Shown in pieces: positions 1 to 7,992 of a DNA stretch of 64,000 nucleotides (position 1 is the stretch's first letter; the number at the start of each line of letters is the position of its first letter). Both the position numbers and the translations under genes were made by a program. Origin of the DNA: a virus; IMG/VR virus record IMGVR_UViG_3300010388_000228, positions 34,183 to 98,182 of that record; one strand, written 5' to 3'. The notes under the pieces are model-generated. The model had not been told where the DNA came from. It made no database searches and was given only the letters and a program-made list of their open reading frames with translations.

Positions 1-359
1 TTTTTATTATCACTACCCTCTTTCTTTTTAAATCCAATCCACTTATGAAAATAGATTGTATTATTATCGTAACTACACATACATAGCAACAACCATACTA
101 ATTTAGGATGGTGTTGTAATAAAAACCAATCCTTGTTATAATAATCATTTACTGTACATACAAAATGTTCTTGTATTTTACGCGATTGTCCTTCGACATT
201 ACTAATAAATCGATTTAAAATAAAGAAATCGCCTTTAAGTGATTTTTTATTTTCGTCGCTAAGTGCATCCCACAAGTATCGCATATTAGTGTCAACTGCT
301 TCTAATTTTTCACTTAACTTAATTTCGCTTTGAATTTCAGGTTGTAATTCTTCTTTCAT
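1..359 (-). CDS. Partial gene, possible gp62-like clamp-loader small subunit
   Basis: The reading frame is open from an ATG at 359 to the left edge, giving the first 119 residues. An AAGGAAG ribosome binding site lies inside the end of the upstream oxygenase gene, 2 nt away, so the two are probably translated together. The visible part is mostly helical, with FILNRFIS at about residue 49 and an HPKLVWLLLCMC stretch, then a lysine-rich patch (FKKKEG). T4-like gp62 proteins have an INR-S motif, a VN(E/D) stretch and a basic W-containing patch in a similar order. That resemblance, plus the position beside replication genes, is the only basis for the suggestion. The protein could equally be an unrelated phage protein; the rest of the gene is outside the window. 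Confidence 0.45.
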   Translation of the reverse strand, partial: MKEELQPEIQSEIKLSEKLEAVDTNMRYLWDALSDENKKSLKGDFFILNRFISNVEGQSRKIQEHFVCTVNDYYNKDWFLLQHHPKLVWLLLCMCSYDNNTIYFHKWIGFKKKEGSDNK

Positions 360-361
360 TT

Positions 362-988
362 TTATTCTTCCTTAGGTACAATTGATGCTTCAAATGATAC
401 AACAGTTCTATTGCCAATGCCCGACCATGGATTTACCGTATGCGATAAACAGCTAGGAAACAGAACATATGTTCCAGGAGTTGCATCAGTTTGCCATGTG
501 TCTTGCATTATAAATCTGGATATATCCTTAGTTTGTGGTAATTTTAATACAAACTTTCCATCGGATGGATTACTTGTTGTATCTAACTCAGGTACACTAA
601 TGTATATGTTTCCGCTAATGTTACTGCCTAAATGACTATGCAATGTTTGATAACTTCCTGATGTTTGGCGTGTAGTCCATACATTAGTAACTACCGGCTT
701 GCAAATTTTAAGATCTGACGAACCTGAATGTTCTGATATAATATCTATATAATCTTGTGAAATCTTTGTTAACCATTGCGTAAGCCATAGTACATTTAAT
801 TCAATTCGTGATGGTTGAATTTGAATATGTTGGCCGCCTCGTACATTTACAAATGGATTATTAGTTTCATTTAAATCGATACGACTATGCAAGTCCTCAA
901 CTAAATTAAATAGTTTACTAAATTCAACAGGCGGAACTTGATCCGCCGCAACAATAGTTGGCGTAAAATATGCTACTTTATATGCCAT
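362..988 (-). CDS. 2OG-Fe(II) oxygenase-like protein (TIGR02466 type)
   Basis: 208 aa. The C-terminal half has the pattern of the phage TIGR02466/PF13759 family: an LHSHLGSNISGNIYIS strand with candidate iron-binding histidines, then LFPSCLSHTV carrying the distal histidine, then an arginine in RTVVSFEA that would hold 2-oxoglutarate. Such enzymes usually hydroxylate a small molecule or a protein side chain using Fe(II), O2 and 2-oxoglutarate; the substrate here is unknown. The start is chosen from AGGAGAT before ATG. It lies far from the halogenase island but has the same fold type as the island proteins at 30638 and 32167, so it is one of several related copies in this phage. It sits between a conserved unknown and a clamp-loader-like gene. 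Confidence 0.75.
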   Translation of the reverse strand: MAYKVAYFTPTIVAADQVPPVEFSKLFNLVEDLHSRIDLNETNNPFVNVRGGQHIQIQPSRIELNVLWLTQWLTKISQDYIDIISEHSGSSDLKICKPVVTNVWTTRQTSGSYQTLHSHLGSNISGNIYISVPELDTTSNPSDGKFVLKLPQTKDISRFIMQDTWQTDATPGTYVLFPSCLSHTVNPWSGIGNRTVVSFEASIVPKEE

Positions 989-996
989 AATATCTC

Positions 997-1503
997 CTAT
1001 AACAGTTTATCTAAATGTATCATCTCACTATGCCTTGATACTTCTTTTACAAAGAATGCACACTCAGGCTGGTTTGAGATTTGTAACGGTGTTGTTAGTA
1101 AATGCCCAACTTTTATTTTAGGAAAATACCATTTAATATCATTATAAAAATTTACTATCTCAATTGGGCTAAATTCAATTCTAAAGTCAGAGATTGGGTT
1201 AAACACAAGTGCGCTAAACCCTCGATCGTTTAAGCTAGTTAATGGTAATATTTCAATGTTAGTTGCACTACTACTATCACCTACTGCTATGCACCAATCT
1301 ATTGGCATCATGATTTCTTTACCTCCAATTTTTAAAACAATTGCAGGTGCGTTAAATGATTCTAAATATATTAGTGGCATAAAATAGAAATCTGGATCTT
1401 GCGGATTACTATTATCTAAGACACTAAATTTCATATTCTCATCAACTTCGTCTGGTAAATTATTCAACGAAAATGATTCGTTTGATGTTGTTAAAATTTG
1501 CAT
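997..1503 (-). CDS. Conserved-looking hypothetical protein downstream of uvsW
   Basis: 168 aa, not recognised. Predicted mostly beta with an acidic start, a central PIDWCIAVGD segment, and a C-terminal part with IKWYFPKIKVGHLL. No signal peptide or membrane helix is apparent. The start codon follows the uvsW stop codon by one base (TAATATG), and a GGA just upstream can serve as ribosome binding site, so it is probably translated with uvsW. Its place in the recombination and replication cluster suggests a role there, but nothing in the sequence shows which. Confidence 0.7.
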   Translation of the reverse strand: MQILTTSNESFSLNNLPDEVDENMKFSVLDNSNPQDPDFYFMPLIYLESFNAPAIVLKIGGKEIMMPIDWCIAVGDSSSATNIEILPLTSLNDRGFSALVFNPISDFRIEFSPIEIVNFYNDIKWYFPKIKVGHLLTTPLQISNQPECAFFVKEVSRHSEMIHLDKLL

Positions 1504-1504
1504 A

Positions 1505-2968
1505 TTATTTCCAGTCTATTTTATTAATGTCGAATTCGTATTTTGCATCTTTATAAAATTTCTTTCGTTCTGCAAGATGTCGTTTAGCATACTTACACGT
1601 ACTTGTTACATCGTAAATTTGTACAAAATCTTTATCATGGGCTTTTCTAATACCTCTACCGATACTTTGAATTACTCGTGTAAAACTTTTACCTGCTTCA
1701 ATTAGTACTAAGTTAAAGATACGTGGAATGTTAATACCTACAGCTGCTACACCGTATGTAGCTACAATAATTTTATTTGATGATGTTTTAATTTCGTCGT
1801 ATTCTGTTTTTCTATCTTTTGTTTTTACACTGCCTGATACAAAAACTGCATCTGGAATGTTTTCAAGTATTATATTACCGCTTTCTATACGTCCTACTAA
1901 TACTAATGTGTTACCAGTTTCTGCAATTATTTTAATTTGTTCACTAATGTATCTCATTCGATCTTCATTAGTAACTTGATACTTTAATTCGTCAGTATAC
2001 GATCTAAATGACGGTAAGTCAATCAGTTGTAACACCTTAACATGACACGCAGATAACACACCTGCATCTTGTAATTCATGTGCTTTAATACCGCCTACTA
2101 CTGGTCCAATGCTTGCAAATATTTGTTCGTATTCGAACTTTTCTTTAGGAACTGTTCCTGTTAATCCCCAACGAATTGGTGCATTACATAAGTTATGTGT
2201 AAGTAGATTTTTTAATACATCGGCTTTTGCCATATGTACTTCGTCAACAATTACTGCGCTTACGCCGTCTAAAAATTCTGCTAATGTTACAATATCATGT
2301 TCTGAGTTTTTACTTTTCTTATCTAATATATTAAGGCTTTGCCACGTACATATTGTATGTGTTTTGTTTAAGTCCTTGCGGTCACCGTAATACATACCGA
2401 CATCTAAATCAACATTTACAAAGTCTTCATGTGTTTGTTCTACTAAACTTTTGTTTGGTACAATAACTATAGTACGTCCTTGCGACTCACAGATATGTGC
2501 TAGTGTAGCAGTTGTAATCGTTTTACCTGCACCGGTTGCAATCTCCTGTAATGCTTGTGGTTGTGTTAAAAACTTATTAATAGCGTCTACTTGGTAATCA
2601 CGTAACATAATCGGCTTACCTGCATCATTGTGGCCTTCTGGCCACACTTTACCTAAGTCTGCCCAATATGTTTCTGTTACTGGTGTAAATGCTAAGTTAA
2701 ATGGTTTACGTAAATCTTCAATATCATCAATAGCTACACCCATCTTATTAAGGATTGCAAGTATTGATTCTAAGTTGTTTAAGTATCCAGTTCCACCTAT
2801 GCCAAATAAGCTAACAGTACCGTCCCATCTACCTAATTTAAATGCAGGCTGATATCTAGCATATGGTACTTCATATTTAAATGCACTTGCTAATTTCTTT
2901 CTTGCATCTAACGGTAGATGCTCAAATTTGATGTTAACTTCGTCTTTTATTACTAATTTGACTCCCAT
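1505..2968 (-). CDS. uvsW: UvsW-type SF2 DNA/RNA helicase
   Basis: 487 aa, close to the usual UvsW length. UvsW remodels branched DNA (fork regression, Holliday junction migration, R-loop unwinding) and helps shift T4 from origin-dependent to recombination-dependent replication. The N-terminal 100 residues include an RYQPAFKLGRWDG segment typical of the UvsW DNA-binding part. Walker A is GAGKT at 146-150, the DEVH box is at 242-245, SF2 motif III is LTGT, and motif VI is QSIGRGIRKAH near the C terminus. The ATG follows GAGGAAT and lies inside the 3' end of the upstream gene, a 16-nt overlap. Co-transcription with uvsY and uvsX fits their joint role in recombination. Confidence 0.95.
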   Translation of the reverse strand: MGVKLVIKDEVNIKFEHLPLDARKKLASAFKYEVPYARYQPAFKLGRWDGTVSLFGIGGTGYLNNLESILAILNKMGVAIDDIEDLRKPFNLAFTPVTETYWADLGKVWPEGHNDAGKPIMLRDYQVDAINKFLTQPQALQEIATGAGKTITTATLAHICESQGRTIVIVPNKSLVEQTHEDFVNVDLDVGMYYGDRKDLNKTHTICTWQSLNILDKKSKNSEHDIVTLAEFLDGVSAVIVDEVHMAKADVLKNLLTHNLCNAPIRWGLTGTVPKEKFEYEQIFASIGPVVGGIKAHELQDAGVLSACHVKVLQLIDLPSFRSYTDELKYQVTNEDRMRYISEQIKIIAETGNTLVLVGRIESGNIILENIPDAVFVSGSVKTKDRKTEYDEIKTSSNKIIVATYGVAAVGINIPRIFNLVLIEAGKSFTRVIQSIGRGIRKAHDKDFVQIYDVTSTCKYAKRHLAERKKFYKDAKYEFDINKIDWK

Positions 2969-4179
2969 TTATTCCTCGTTTCTATAATTGGTTCTACTGG
3001 TACATGCGATATAACTAAGTCACATCGATTAGCATATACTGCAGTTTTACTATGGCGTAATGTATTTTTAATACACAGCACACTCATTGGTTGCCATTTT
3101 TCTTTAAGAAAGAATTTAGGTAGTTTACCACCTAACACTGCTGCAACCTGCGTATCGTTGTTCAACACACTATTATACTGCCTTTTTCCAATTGCGTCAT
3201 TAAATATCTTTCCATCAGGTGTGTTATCTAATCTAAAATGGAATCCAATGTTATCAGTAATACCGTTTGATGTTAACGCATGTGCTAATTCGTTAAATTG
3301 TGTTATTGTAATAAGATCAGTTGATTGTTCGAACACTACTAGTAGTGGAAATCGTTTTAATTCAATTAATGATTTAATAACATCGTTAATTGAATACGCA
3401 TTACTATTAACCCATATTTTAGTTTTTTCACGATTTGCAATATTCTTTGTTAATTCATACTCGGTTTGAAAATCGTCAATTTTTGTTGTGTATTGATATC
3501 TCAATCTGCGATCATTTATAATTGCAGGCGGTAAGTTAGATATATCGCCAAGATCAGATGCAATACAATCTTGAAATCTTGGGTAAGGCATTTTATTAAG
3601 GTTGTACATATCTTCAATATCTGATTTGTCCCATAACTTAATAGTAGTATAGTAGTCTCGTAATGTTGTTTCAATTTCAAAGTTATACGGAGTTAATTTT
3701 TCAATAATTGCTACTAAGTTTTCTTCAGTAAAATCTGCATAGTATAACGAACCGGATTTTACTTGCCATAAGATTTCAGCAAGCGGTTTTAACTCATTAC
3801 GGATTATAGAAGAAAATGTAAAGTCAATTGCAATTACACCTGTATAGTTTTCCTTTAATAAGTGAATATTAATTTGATTAGAGCCTGCTGGAATATGATA
3901 TATCTTTTTTATATCAGGTAATACACGGAAGTCTTTTTTCCACAGCGGATCGTTAATATACTCTGCATAGTCCGAGTTAGCTAACAGCATAAACGGCGCA
4001 TACAGTTGATTGCTTAATATTTGAAGTAACAAATTACTTTGTTTTTCGGTAATGTAAGTATCGGTTTGCATTGCATTGTGTAAACTTTGCAATGTGCGAG
4101 TGTCTCTTGATGAGAAAGGAAGGGTAGTTGTCATTGCTTCTAAAAATACAAAATGAAGCAAACTATCAATTGTTTTCAT
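2953..4179 (-). CDS. Hypothetical protein between uvsY and uvsW
   Basis: 408 aa, not recognised. It seems soluble, with a mixed alpha/beta composition. The N-terminal third is helical and mentions no known motif; the middle has DYYTTIKLWDKSDIEDMYNLNKMPYPRF; the C-terminal part has a parallel-sheet look (FPLLVVFEQ, then a GFHFRL strand) and ends with basic RHSKTAVYANRCDLVISH. No Walker A motif was found. It overlaps uvsW by 16 nt, which implies coupled translation, and it is separated from uvsY by a hairpin. Start chosen at an ATG preceded by AGGTG. A role in recombination is inferred from place only. Confidence 0.7.
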   Translation of the reverse strand: MKTIDSLLHFVFLEAMTTTLPFSSRDTRTLQSLHNAMQTDTYITEKQSNLLLQILSNQLYAPFMLLANSDYAEYINDPLWKKDFRVLPDIKKIYHIPAGSNQINIHLLKENYTGVIAIDFTFSSIIRNELKPLAEILWQVKSGSLYYADFTEENLVAIIEKLTPYNFEIETTLRDYYTTIKLWDKSDIEDMYNLNKMPYPRFQDCIASDLGDISNLPPAIINDRRLRYQYTTKIDDFQTEYELTKNIANREKTKIWVNSNAYSINDVIKSLIELKRFPLLVVFEQSTDLITITQFNELAHALTSNGITDNIGFHFRLDNTPDGKIFNDAIGKRQYNSVLNNDTQVAAVLGGKLPKFFLKEKWQPMSVLCIKNTLRHSKTAVYANRCDLVISHVPVEPIIETRNKWESN

Positions 4180-4201
4180 GTGTTATACACCTATAAAAGT
4201 A

Positions 4202-4218
4202 ACGGGCACTAAGCCCGT
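4202..4218 (-). terminator. Short GC-rich hairpin after uvsY
   Basis: On the minus strand ACGGGC pairs with GCCCGT over a 5-nt loop and is followed by TTACTTTTAT. It lies between the uvsY stop and the next start. The stem is only 6 bp and the T tract is interrupted, so it may be a weak terminator or an attenuator that lowers expression of the uvsW part of the operon. Confidence 0.5.
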
Positions 4219-4226
4219 CATAATAA

Positions 4227-4682
4227 TTAAAGAGTTGCGTCTTCCATGCCTGCACATCTTAATCGTATAATGTTGCTTAATGCATACGATTTTTGATCTA
4301 AGGCTTTTGTAATACCCAACCATTGATTTCTCAGTAACGCAAATTCATTTATAATCTTTTCATATTCGATTACTTCGTCTTCACCTTCTACATATTTTTC
4401 ACAGTCGCGACTACTTAATGCTCTTGCGTATGTTTCTAAATACTTTCTAAAGTGATAACTCTTTAATCTTTTAAATTCAATGTTAAGGAACTCTAGGATA
4501 GCTTCAATTTCTTGAAGCTGTCCATATCTGTGTTCTACAATGCCTGGCATTGCAGCAGATGCTTTTTCTACGTTCCCTGCTATTTTACATTCTTTTTTGG
4601 CATCTGTCAACTCTGCTTCAAAGTGCAGAATACCATCAGGCAATCTTGTAATATCTCTAGTAATTGTAGAATACCAACTCAT
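4227..4682 (-). CDS. uvsY: UvsY recombination mediator
   Basis: 151 aa. UvsY loads UvsX recombinase onto gp32-coated single-stranded DNA. The protein is almost all helix. The segment running through the PGIVEHRYGQLQEIEAIL helix, LNIEFKRLKS, YARALSSRD and the C-terminal RLRCAGMEDATL closely follows the UvsY proteins of cyanophage relatives of T4 as I remember them. The start ATG shares its A with the stop of the upstream small gene (TAATG), with GGAG just before it. The presence of uvsX, gp32 and uvsW nearby completes the T4-type strand-exchange set. Confidence 0.9.
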   Translation of the reverse strand: MSWYSTITRDITRLPDGILHFEAELTDAKKECKIAGNVEKASAAMPGIVEHRYGQLQEIEAILEFLNIEFKRLKSYHFRKYLETYARALSSRDCEKYVEGEDEVIEYEKIINEFALLRNQWLGITKALDQKSYALSNIIRLRCAGMEDATL

Positions 4683-4915
4683 TAGAACTCCAGTTCGTCG
4701 TAGCCGTCGTCTTCGTCTTCATTATCTTCAAGATAATAATTAATTGCTTGATCTAATGTAGGGTCAATGCCAGTTGCACCTAAAAAGGTACGATCAGTAG
4801 CACCAAAGTCTGCAAGCAATTCAATAAATCTTTCAGCAGCAATTTCTGCTTGCTTTTTATCAATATAATCTGCAAACAATAACCATACATCAGCAATTTG
4901 TGTTTCATTCAACAT
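4682..4915 (-). CDS. Small acidic protein between uvsX and uvsY
   Basis: 77 aa from the ATG at 4915, which overlaps the end of uvsX by 11 nt. A longer frame back to 4996 exists, but its extra part is hydrophobic nonsense read from inside uvsX. The protein has one helical domain (residues 1-55) and a strongly acidic C-terminal tail (NEDEDDGYDELEF). Acidic tails of this kind occur on proteins that contact single-stranded-DNA-binding or recombinase proteins, but no function is claimed. The stop overlaps the uvsY start, so it is part of a uvsX, small gene, uvsY translational chain. Confidence 0.7.
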   Translation of the reverse strand: MLNETQIADVWLLFADYIDKKQAEIAAERFIELLADFGATDRTFLGATGIDPTLDQAINYYLEDNEDEDDGYDELEF

Positions 4916-5993
4916 CGTCATTCTCCATAACGTAATCATTGAGTTCATCTGTATCATCAATATCAGAAGATAATACAGGCATATCAGTAAATTCATTCAT
5001 TGCTCTTAGTAGAGCATCGTTTGCATTACTTTCCCACTCTTTACGGTATTGTTTAATTTCAGTACCATCAGTAGCCACGTATTTAAGTCTATTACCATCT
5101 TTTGATAGAATACCTTTTTTCTCAAATAAGTCAACTAATCCGCTAAATGGATTCATACCTGTAGTATACGGAATTTTAATTTGCAACGACTCAAATGGTT
5201 TAGCATAACGTGTTTTCATAATTTTACATGAGGCACGAATACCGTTAACTTCGCTAACTTTGTTACCATCTAGATCTTCTTTTAGTTTAAGTTTTTTCAT
5301 TGCAACTACAATACTAGATGCATAGATAAACCCTTGACCGCCTGAAATTTTGTCATCTGGATCAAACATATCTTGTGATGCATAACTATGGTTAGTACAT
5401 ACTAGTCCTACATTATGACTACCAAACATATTAACACAGTTACGAACAAGTGCTGTAAGTGCTTTAGGTTTACGACCCATATCACCTTTTAAATCACCTG
5501 CTTCGAATTGATTAATGTCTGTTGGAGTTAATAACATACCTAGTGAATCTACTACAAATAAGACTTTTGGTTTGTCTTCCATAGCTTTATATTCTTTCAT
5601 AAACTCACTGATAGTTTTAGCTACGTCATCAATCATAGCCATGTTAAGTTTAAGAAGTTTTTCTTCACTTGTGTCTACACCTAATGCGTGTAGCCAAGCT
5701 TCGTCTAATGCGTTTTCAGAATCGATCAGTACTACATAGATGTTCTGTTCTTGCGCGTGTTTAATGATGTTACCTGAACAAATATAACTTTTACCTGCAC
5801 CTGATTCTCCTGCAAACACAGTTACTTTGCCTAATGGTATACCTTTGTTGAAATCTGAACTAATAAGGTAGTTAAGTGCATAGTTGCCTGTACTAACCCA
5901 ATCTGTAGGATCGTTAAAGCCTACACCTAGGCCATCAATGCTTTTTGTTAGAGTTTTTCGAAATTTTGTTAAATCAAAGGGACGAGTAGCCAT
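4905..5993 (-). CDS. uvsX: UvsX RecA-like recombinase
   Basis: 362 aa. UvsX forms filaments on single-stranded DNA and carries out strand exchange. Walker A is GESGAGKS at 62-69; Walker B lies in VLFVVDSLGML; the DNA-binding loop region includes KISGGQGFIYASSIVV; the C terminus is acidic (DIDDTDELNDY), as is usual for RecA-like proteins. The start ATG shares its A with the stop of the homing-endonuclease gene (TAATG), and the uvsX ribosome binding site (GGAG) is inside the last codons of that gene. Translation of uvsX therefore depends on the endonuclease gene's 3' end. Confidence 0.96.
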   Translation of the reverse strand: MATRPFDLTKFRKTLTKSIDGLGVGFNDPTDWVSTGNYALNYLISSDFNKGIPLGKVTVFAGESGAGKSYICSGNIIKHAQEQNIYVVLIDSENALDEAWLHALGVDTSEEKLLKLNMAMIDDVAKTISEFMKEYKAMEDKPKVLFVVDSLGMLLTPTDINQFEAGDLKGDMGRKPKALTALVRNCVNMFGSHNVGLVCTNHSYASQDMFDPDDKISGGQGFIYASSIVVAMKKLKLKEDLDGNKVSEVNGIRASCKIMKTRYAKPFESLQIKIPYTTGMNPFSGLVDLFEKKGILSKDGNRLKYVATDGTEIKQYRKEWESNANDALLRAMNEFTDMPVLSSDIDDTDELNDYVMENDDVE

Positions 5994-6736
5994 TAGTTAT
6001 CTCCGTGTGTTAGTTTTCTATTTTCTTTTTTGTTATGTTTGCCAAACCGATCTTTACGTTCTTCTGCTGTCATTTTAGATATTTGTTCTTTCTTTATATT
6101 ACTCATTTTTTTACATATTTCTGCATTATGAGTATACTCTAATTTTGCTTGAGATTCTCTCATTTTTTGTTTAGTTTCATCAGTATGCTTCATACCGATA
6201 TGACCATTAGATTTACCTTTTTTTGCTAAAGAAATTGCCAATTTTCTCTCTTCAGACATAGGGCCTCTAAGTTTTCCACTTAATGATGCTTTTATTTTTT
6301 GACGCTGTTCGTTGGTAAATCCTCGGCGTTTAGCAGATGCACTCATTTTCTTAATAGTTTCAACCGAATGACGCTTATTGAGCATTCCGGTAATACCTTG
6401 TTTAATATTCTCTCTCATTTTTTTTCGAGTTGATGGTCCTGGATTTATTAATCCATCGCCGCCATCTGTTAAATTGTGTAATATTCCAGTACCAATATCC
6501 TTTCTACCATAAAACGATATTAACTCTATTTCTAATGAAATTGCTGCTGACTCGAATAAATTTTCTTTTATGAATTTAATTTTTGATTTATCTTTTGGAA
6601 CGCCGATTCTACCATGCGTCTCAAACGCTCGATTTTTTTTACCTTTACCGATATAATACGGGGTATTATCAGATTTTCTTAAATAACTGTAAACATAAAA
6701 AATAGGGGTATTATTATCAAAGGGTTTTGTTGCCAT
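5993..6736 (-). CDS. GIY-YIG homing endonuclease with NUMOD3 repeats, directly upstream of uvsX
   Basis: 247 aa from the ATG at 6736, which has AGGAG 9 nt before it (a longer frame starts at 6766 without such a site). The N-terminal domain carries FYVYSYL and [11 protein letters not shown], the two strands of the GIY-YIG nuclease and its arginine, then a glutamate in [10 protein letters not shown] and the NLTDGGDG loop seen in this subfamily. Residues 110 onward hold repeated NUMOD3-type DNA-binding motifs ([44 protein letters not shown]). The first seven residues, MATKPFD, mimic MATRPFD of UvsX. It is probably a free-standing homing endonuclease; whether it cuts near uvsX is unknown. Confidence 0.9.
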   Translation of the reverse strand: MATKPFDNNTPIFYVYSYLRKSDNTPYYIGKGKKNRAFETHGRIGVPKDKSKIKFIKENLFESAAISLEIELISFYGRKDIGTGILHNLTDGGDGLINPGPSTRKKMRENIKQGITGMLNKRHSVETIKKMSASAKRRGFTNEQRQKIKASLSGKLRGPMSEERKLAISLAKKGKSNGHIGMKHTDETKQKMRESQAKLEYTHNAEICKKMSNIKKEQISKMTAEERKDRFGKHNKKENRKLTHGDN

Positions 6737-6755
6737 GAGGATACTCCTAATAATG

Positions 6756-6783
6756 TAGTGTAGCAAGACCCCTTGCTACACTA
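6756..6783 (-). other. Perfect 12-bp hairpin between gp32 and the homing endonuclease
   Basis: TAGTGTAGCAAG pairs perfectly with CTTGCTACACTA around a 4-nt loop. It lies just after the gp32 stop codon and 20 nt before the endonuclease start, with no T run after it. It could stabilise the 3' end of gp32 mRNA, block processing, or reduce read-through into the endonuclease. Confidence 0.7.
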
Positions 6784-6795
6784 ATCACTTGTATA

Positions 6796-7800
6796 TTAAG
6801 CGCCGCGGTTTCTAATTTTTGCTAAGATATCAGCTGCTCTTGAATCACTTGCAGGTGCTGCTTCAGCTACTGCAGGTGGTGGAGTATATGCGTTAACAAT
6901 ACCGGCTGGTTCATCCCATGGCATTTCTTCAGTAGTATGCACTGCAGGTGCAACAACAGGTGCTACCGTAGCAACGGGAGTTGCAACTGATGCAGGTGCG
7001 TCGCTTTCTGAAATACCATATGGTCTAAAGTATTTTCCCCAACGTTCAATGTCGTATGCTTCGCCATTAACTGATGCTTCAAACATTTCCATCATAACTT
7101 TAAGTTCAACTTCGTTTGGTTTTTTAGGTAAGTACTCTGATAAATCAGGTAAACCATATTTGTCAATTGCTGCGCGTTCTTCTTCACCGAGTGGACGTGT
7201 ACGTCTGCTCCATGTAGAAGTAGAGTAATCTGCATAACCGCCTTTTGTACCAACCTTTAAACGGAAATCAAATCCGTTAACGTAGTCTGTAGGTAATTCT
7301 GTAAATTCGTCGTCAAGCAATGCTGCGTGGATTAATTTGTAAATTTGTGGACCAATCACAAATCTACGAATTGGATTTTCAGGTTTTTCTTGTTCGCCAA
7401 GACCGTCTTCAGGAACAAATCCGTGGAAGATATATGATTTCTTTTTCCAGTATTTACGACCCATTTCTTCTAATGAAGGATCTTTAAACCAAGGACGCAC
7501 TTCTGAAAGAATTGGACATACTGAACCGTCGTTGTACATTTCAACGCATGGTACATTTACTACTACTGGTTTGCTATCGGTACGACCTTTGATACCTGCG
7601 AAAGGTAATTTGATTACAGAACGTTCAGCCCAGAAAAAAGTATTGTTTGGGTTGCCGTCTGGTAAGAATCTAAAAACTGCTTCACCACCGTTTTTAATAG
7701 TCCAGAAAGGATAAATTGATTTATCACCGCCTGTGTTGCTATCTGTACTACGTGTTTCTGCCGCTTTTAATTTTGCTCTGATTTCTGCTAATGTTGCCAT
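6796..7800 (-). CDS. 32: gp32 single-stranded DNA-binding protein
   Basis: 334 aa from the ATG at 7800 with AGGA upstream (a frame from 7833 has no ribosome binding site). gp32 coats single-stranded DNA in replication and recombination and contacts UvsX, UvsY and the helicase loader. The N-terminal basic helix (LAEIRAKLKAAETR) matches the cooperative B domain. The core has the IYPFWTIKNGGEAVFRFLPDG start of the OB fold, aromatic DNA-binding residues and C/H residues (VPCVEMYNDGSVCPI, YIFHGFV) that may hold zinc. The C-terminal third is Ala/Pro/Val-rich, with EEMPWDEPAG as the only acidic protein-contact segment, less acidic than in T4. The leader has a hairpin and a late promoter box. Confidence 0.93.
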   Translation of the reverse strand: MATLAEIRAKLKAAETRSTDSNTGGDKSIYPFWTIKNGGEAVFRFLPDGNPNNTFFWAERSVIKLPFAGIKGRTDSKPVVVNVPCVEMYNDGSVCPILSEVRPWFKDPSLEEMGRKYWKKKSYIFHGFVPEDGLGEQEKPENPIRRFVIGPQIYKLIHAALLDDEFTELPTDYVNGFDFRLKVGTKGGYADYSTSTWSRRTRPLGEEERAAIDKYGLPDLSEYLPKKPNEVELKVMMEMFEASVNGEAYDIERWGKYFRPYGISESDAPASVATPVATVAPVVAPAVHTTEEMPWDEPAGIVNAYTPPPAVAEAAPASDSRAADILAKIRNRGA

Positions 7801-7828
7801 ATTATAATTTCCTATTGTGTTTTGAGTT

Positions 7829-7853
7829 AACACACAGATTTTACTCTGTGTGT
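7829..7853 (-). promoter_or_regulatory. Hairpin in the gp32 mRNA leader
   Basis: A perfect 9-bp inverted repeat (AACACACAG / CTGTGTGTT, 7-nt loop) sits 28 nt upstream of the gp32 start codon. T4 gp32 represses its own translation by binding a structured leader (a pseudoknot and adjacent A/U-rich RNA). The placement here is similar and the leader between stem and start is A/U-rich. The autoregulatory role is an inference. Confidence 0.55.
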
Positions 7854-7949
7854 TATATAGCCTAAGTGTTTTATTACTAATATTTTTTTGTTTTATACTA
7901 ATATATAAGTTGCCTTACTTTTAAAGTATGTGCATATTATATACTCTAT

Positions 7950-7957
7950 TATTTATA
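7950..7957 (-). promoter_or_regulatory. T4-type late promoter box upstream of gp32
   Basis: The minus strand reads TATAAATA, an exact match to the T4 late consensus, about 150 nt before gp32. The 192-nt gap between the upstream gene and gp32 (7801-7992) is the longest non-coding gap in the left half and also holds two hairpins. Confidence 0.65.
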
Positions 7958-7962
7958 TGAGC

Positions 7963-7980
7963 AAGTGAAATCTTTCACTT
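7963..7980. other. 8-bp hairpin after the PG-binding protein gene
   Basis: AAGTGAAA and TTTCACTT form a perfect stem with a 2-nt spacer, 12 nt past the stop of the gene at 7993. On the plus strand it is followed by a T-rich stretch; on the minus strand it is not. It may end or process the upstream transcript just before the late promoter box. Confidence 0.4.
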
Positions 7981-7992
7981 TTTCAATTTATT

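Noticed and set aside
4916-4996. Longer N terminus for the small gene between uvsX and uvsY
   Set aside because: The extension is a hydrophobic reading of uvsX codons in another frame; the ATG at 4915 gives the usual short overlap.
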